DNA of 64,000 nucleotides, taken from positions 2,645,343-2,709,342 of the forward strand of contig NW_006499801.1 of the NCBI RefSeq assembly GCF_000471905.2. Reading direction: 5' to 3'. The position numbers were made by a program, and so were the translations under genes. Under the pieces are notes generated by a model. It did not search any database and was not told the DNA's origin. It was given only the letters and a program-made list of their open reading frames with translations. The first letter of the stretch is position 1. The number at the start of each line of letters is the position of its first letter. Source of the DNA: Amborella trichopoda. Its lineage: Eukaryota > Streptophyta > Magnoliopsida > Amborellales > Amborellaceae. This document shows positions 60,052-64,000 of this stretch, one piece after another.

Positions 60052-63000
60052 CTACTGATGATGGTATTTCTGCCCTTTGAGAATTGTCCAAGCACTGAAA
60101 ATTAACAGCATAAGCATCGATAGAAAGTTAATTGCATCAATTGTGAAAAGCACTCATGAATTAACATACTGCAGATTGAAACACATAAGAAGAAACCCCA
60201 AATGATTTGCAAACAAGAAACCTTTTTTTTGCCATTTTTCTGATATAGTTAACATTCTTTGATATTATAGACATAATTAGCCCAATACTGGCTCTTTAAA
60301 AGAGAAACATAAATACCAATATGACCCTAGTGTGCATATAAGAACATTACCCCCAATTTATAAGTAACAGCTAACAACATTACAACATGCGGATCCCCCT
60401 CTCCATCAATAACCCACCATTTCATCATACAGTAATAACCTTGATGGGCTACGATTTTTAACAGCTAACAACATTACAACATGTGGATCCCCCTCTCCAT
60501 CAACAACCCACCATTTCATTATACAGTAATAACCTCGATGGACTACGATTTTTCATAATCCATTAAAATATAGTATACTGTCCTTAAAATCAGATATAGA
60601 CAAACTAGATTCATTCTCATACCGGTAAAGCTGCTCCAAAAGCACAATCAGTGCAACCTGGTGATTCAAAACCATAGTAGACAGCCTTACAGTCACATCA
60701 GCGCGTTTACGCAACTTTTGTCCATGCCCATATGGACCACCTATGCAAAATACTAGCACTTCTGATCCCTCCAAAGAAAATCGGAAAGAATACATATTAA
60801 TAACAGAAAGGAAGGTCAACAATACATATAAAAAGTTAGCAAGTAATTTCATTATTTCTAATTTCTGATTGAACTTCAACTTAAAGTTAGTGAGGTACTG
60901 TATTCCTGGCTTCTCCAACCAACTCTGCCATTTTCTCAGATCCAATATCTTGGCCACGTTCATCCAAGACTACAACCTAAAATTCCATCATGAACACGTG
61001 AGTAGTGAACTGACGATGGCTGCTATCATGTACAGAACTCTTTGTAAATGATATAAGTAACCAATACTGAATCATAAAACTTCGTGTAAACATGAAATAA
61101 ATATTTCATAAATAGATGATGTATAGGCTTGGAAGATTATGATGCATGGAAGATGAAATGATGTACAGACAATGAAACTGAATCATGCACATTTATTTAA
61201 GTTTAGATGCCTCTAGGCTGAAAGTTTCATAAGAAACTTTTTTCACATAAAGTTTTATAGAATATATTTTTTTGAATGAAGGTCAACTGATTTAACTTCT
61301 ATATAATTAAGATGTCTACCAACGTGATATGAGATGGAAAAGCTTATGCTTCCATCTTCATATTGACCGATAACTCTCAATAATTATTCATTTGATTTTA
61401 GAAACAACAGAGGACTTCTTGCGCAAGTTAACTGCATCATGCCATCAAGCAAGTTGATGGGAATCTTCAATGAGATCAGAAACAATCTTTTTTGTTTCTC
61501 TTATAAAAGTTTCTAAATTTTATATTCTCACAAACATTTGTTCGATTCCACTCATGAATATGTAAATTGTAATAATTCGCACTCGAGGAAGCATTCTGAA
61601 AATCTGTATGGGATGATAAAAACCCTTAAACAGTATTTCTTATGTTTGGTAATAATATTCTTGATAGATAACATAGAAACCCATATAGTTTTATGACATA
61701 TGAAGGTTCCAAGGATGTACCCAATCTTCAGGCCTGATGTGTTGCATTATCCTTATGTCTTCGCCGTCAATTTGAGCCTTCACATCACTGGTTGCGATTT
61801 AATATTTCGCGGACAGGTACACACCATGAAAGGGAAAATTCCTTGATTAGGACCTATTAATGAATATAAAATATATGCATGCTAGCCAGATATAAAGATA
61901 ATTGCCTGCCAAAGCCAGAAATAGACGCAAAATTTGGGAACAACTCAAAATCTAGCACTCAAGGGCGCATTATGCTAAGAATATCCAATCACATTTTTAT
62001 GTTCATAACCAAGATTGTGTATCGCATTTTATATGAACAATCGTTTATAATAGTCATGGCATAAAGCTACACGGTGCCCACTTCACTGCAATCTTGTCCT
62101 GCTACAGCCTTAATTACTAAAAAGAAGAGCAAAAGACATGTTTACCTCGTATTTTTTGGATTAGGTTTGAGCTGAACATCATCAACACGACAGTAATACT
62201 TGAGCTTTTCAATGTATTCATCAACTAACAATTGAACCCCCTTGGATCTCTTCTTGCCAATGGTCAAAATACGTACTGGAAGAGCTCTCTGCAAAAACCG
62301 CAACAAAGTCCGATACTTCAATCAAACTAAACTTATGAAGGGATAAACCAATTGATTGGATGGGGGTTTCGCAAGAACTGGAATTCTTGGTAATGAACTA
62401 AATAAATGAGCTACTTATGTGACGATCACTGTAGAAAGTGTAACATCAGATTCCTGTGGCAAGGGGAAAGGAGAATAGGAAATTACAAAACTAAGAAAAG
62501 TAAAAACCCAATAAAAAACAGAAGTTAAGATTTCGTAATACCCACCCACAGTTTTCAGTGAAAACATACAAATTGGCTCATGGTTAATATCAATTACCTT
62601 GAAAAATTAAATAACAATAAAAAAGCTACGAAGTTGAAGCTTGCAAAATGGTCTCTTTTCTCTAAAAATGTTACCCATGTACATATGTGACAACTTCCTC
62701 ATCCTTTGTCTATTTAACAAATTTCAACCCAAGTTGGTTATAATTTATTGTCTTGAATAAAAAAATATTGGAGAAGATAAGCTTATGCACCACCATCCAT
62801 CTCCAAAGCCCTTGATACACTAATTTAAAATGTTTGCTTTTCAAATTAAATCATAGCAGCAAAAATGAAACACGATAAATATTGTTTCAAACTCCAAACA
62901 GTGATTAAATCATTAAAAATCATGTCTGACTTGGAATTGGCCAAGTCGGCTTGAAATAGGAAGATGGACGCTTCCTGGTGGAAAATCCTGAGACTGGCAG

Positions 63001-63406
63001 GATTCCTCTGGTTTTCTAGTCTCCCTATTTAATAACTTTGTAAGCTATAGCCCAATCACCAGAGCCAGACTGTGAAAATCGAAATCGGACCTTGCCAAGT
63101 CAAGGCCGATTCTGATTTTCTAAATAATGGTTCTAAATTGAATTCCTCGCAAACGCGCATCTGCTTACTGCTAGCCAAACAAATGCATCTCTCTTGACTT
63201 TCGAAGAAGGTGTGTCCAATTCAGTTTCACCGCATATCACAAAAAAGGGGAAAACAAAAACACCGAAGTTGTGGGAACCATAAAATGAGAGTGAAAAAAA
63301 GAAGAGAGAATCAAATGAATTCAAAATTCAAAATTAGACATACCACAGATTGACTCAAGTTCTTCAAGCTTCTTCCTGCGCAACCAACGCCAGTAACAGA
63401 TTCCAT
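60052..63406 (-). CDS. RlmH-type rRNA (pseudouridine-N3) methyltransferase, At5g10620 family
   Basis: SPOUT-fold methyltransferase; bacterial RlmH uses S-adenosylmethionine to methylate pseudouridine 1915 of 23S rRNA, and the plant form is expected in organelles. Six exons, all phases consistent: 63406-63344, 62288-62146, 61787-61721, 60976-60899, 60768-60623, 60094-60052, giving 179 residues. Conserved blocks: RALPVRILTIGKKRS (22-36), VDEYIEKLKYYC, VVVLDERGQDIGSEKMAELV (92-111), FCIGGPYGHG (124-133, the cofactor-binding knot loop), LSTMVLNHQVALIVLLEQLYR, and a C-terminal KGQKYHH. The 21-residue N-terminus before the core is short for a transit peptide. A CAG|GTAACT donor at 63662 suggests a leader intron, with the transcript starting near 63830. 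Length fits the family (bacterial RlmH about 155). Confidence 0.95.
60362..60551. repeat. 95-bp tandem duplication in intron 5 of the RlmH-like gene
   Basis: Two near-identical direct copies from taacagctaacaacattaca to ctacgattttt, offset 95 bp, with about six differences. Confidence 0.93.
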
Positions 63407-63587
63407 TCTCAACAAATTTAAGTAAAAGAAAAAATTAAATATGACATAAAATAAGTTTGAAAATTTTGTGCAAGAGAAGTAACAGTAGAGTATCCTCAAA
63501 CCAAGTACAACTTCAAAGGAAGAATCATGAAATTACAACAGGTTTAAATCTCTAAATTAGCAAGCTCTAGAGAAGCGTGGACTTGGT

Positions 63588-63589
<2 letters not shown>

Positions 63590-63632
<43 letters not shown>
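63590..63632 (+). repeat. (GA)n in presumed leader intron of the RlmH-like gene
   Basis: About 40 bp of GA repeat between the inferred leader donor and the start codon exon. Confidence 0.95.
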
Positions 63633-63849
63633 AATGGAAGTTCATTTGTTGATTTGAGTTACCTGGTGCAGTAGGTGGTGCTGGACTCTTGAAGCACATC
63701 GACTGAGAAGAAACTCCCATTTTTCAGTGAGACGGGGAGAGGTTGCGGTTATATACCACGAGTCTGTGGAGAAAGAGGGAGAGGAGATGCCCTCGTAGTG
63801 AGTGAGGGGAACACCCTCACACATACTAATGCGGGCGTCCTCTAAAATC

Positions 63850-64000
63850 CATTTTAAAGAAGGCTGTGCTTTGTATGGAGCCGAGGCTCAAAACAATCAA
63901 AGTAAACCGCACCTTCAAATAGTACGGAGAAATGTGATATAGCTTTAAAATATATTTTTGTATTTAATTATAAAATTTTAAAGCTTAAAAAATAGTGTAG
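63850..64000 (-). repeat. Dispersed repeat family A, cut by window end
   Basis: The terminus gctttgtatggagccgaggc followed by tcaaaacaatcaaagtaaac matches the family end. The core begins before the window stops. Confidence 0.7.

Overview
The window is nuclear DNA from a flowering plant. The evidence is intron-rich genes with plant GT/AG (and some GC/AG) splice sites, five genes whose closest relatives are plant families, AT-rich intergenic DNA full of short transposon relics, and many GA/CT and TA microsatellites. Two assembly gaps are present (19363-19439 and 43366-43385). The species cannot be named from the sequence; the density of MITE-type elements and the long introns fit a woody, non-grass angiosperm.

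Gene content (all spliced genes were rebuilt by hand from splice sites and reading phase). (1) 1-3096, minus: a thaumatin-like protein with all 16 family cysteines; its 3' end runs off the window through a GA/CT microsatellite. (2) 23365-32003, minus: a BIN4/MIDGET homologue (DNA-binding partner of plant topoisomerase VI), 10 exons, 303 codons. (3) 47163-48278, plus: a single-exon acidic nuclear-type protein, possibly AITR/DIG-like. (4) 53533-59160, minus: cryptochrome-DASH (CRY3), 13 exons, 593 codons, complete. (5) 60052-63406, minus: an organellar-type RlmH rRNA methyltransferase (At5g10620 family), 6 exons, 179 codons, complete. From memory, the Arabidopsis relatives of genes 1, 2 and 4 lie near each other on chromosome 5 (At5g24620, At5g24630, At5g24850), so this looks like a conserved block inflated by transposons. 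A frameshifted small gene fragment sits at 17347-17593.

Between the genes. 0-12.6 kb: the thaumatin-like gene with a repeat-filled intron, then a foldback-like long inverted repeat (4140-7900) with a 0.5-kb MITE inside one arm, then a retroelement-like stretch (about 7900-12430) containing a 2.2-kb polypyrimidine tract. 12.6-23 kb: hAT-like and other TIR relics, a hairpin cluster beside the first gap, and a 1.2-kb TCTCTAAAATTT-type tandem array. 32-46.4 kb: two more copies of the 0.5-kb MITE with perfect 9-bp target duplications, minisatellites, and an LTR-like relic beside the second gap. 48.3-53.5 kb: repeats and clustered short tandem duplications.

Functionally, BIN4 (endoreduplication, chromatin), CRY-DASH (blue-light photoreceptor/single-strand DNA photolyase in organelles) and RlmH (ribosomal RNA methylation in organelles) are independent housekeeping or light-related genes. 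They do not form an operon-like system. The most interesting signals are a perfect 233-bp duplication that doubles an in-frame 27-nt BIN4 microexon, two consecutive GC-AG introns in CRY-DASH, and several uncatalogued-looking MITE/foldback families. I found no clear new biological system.
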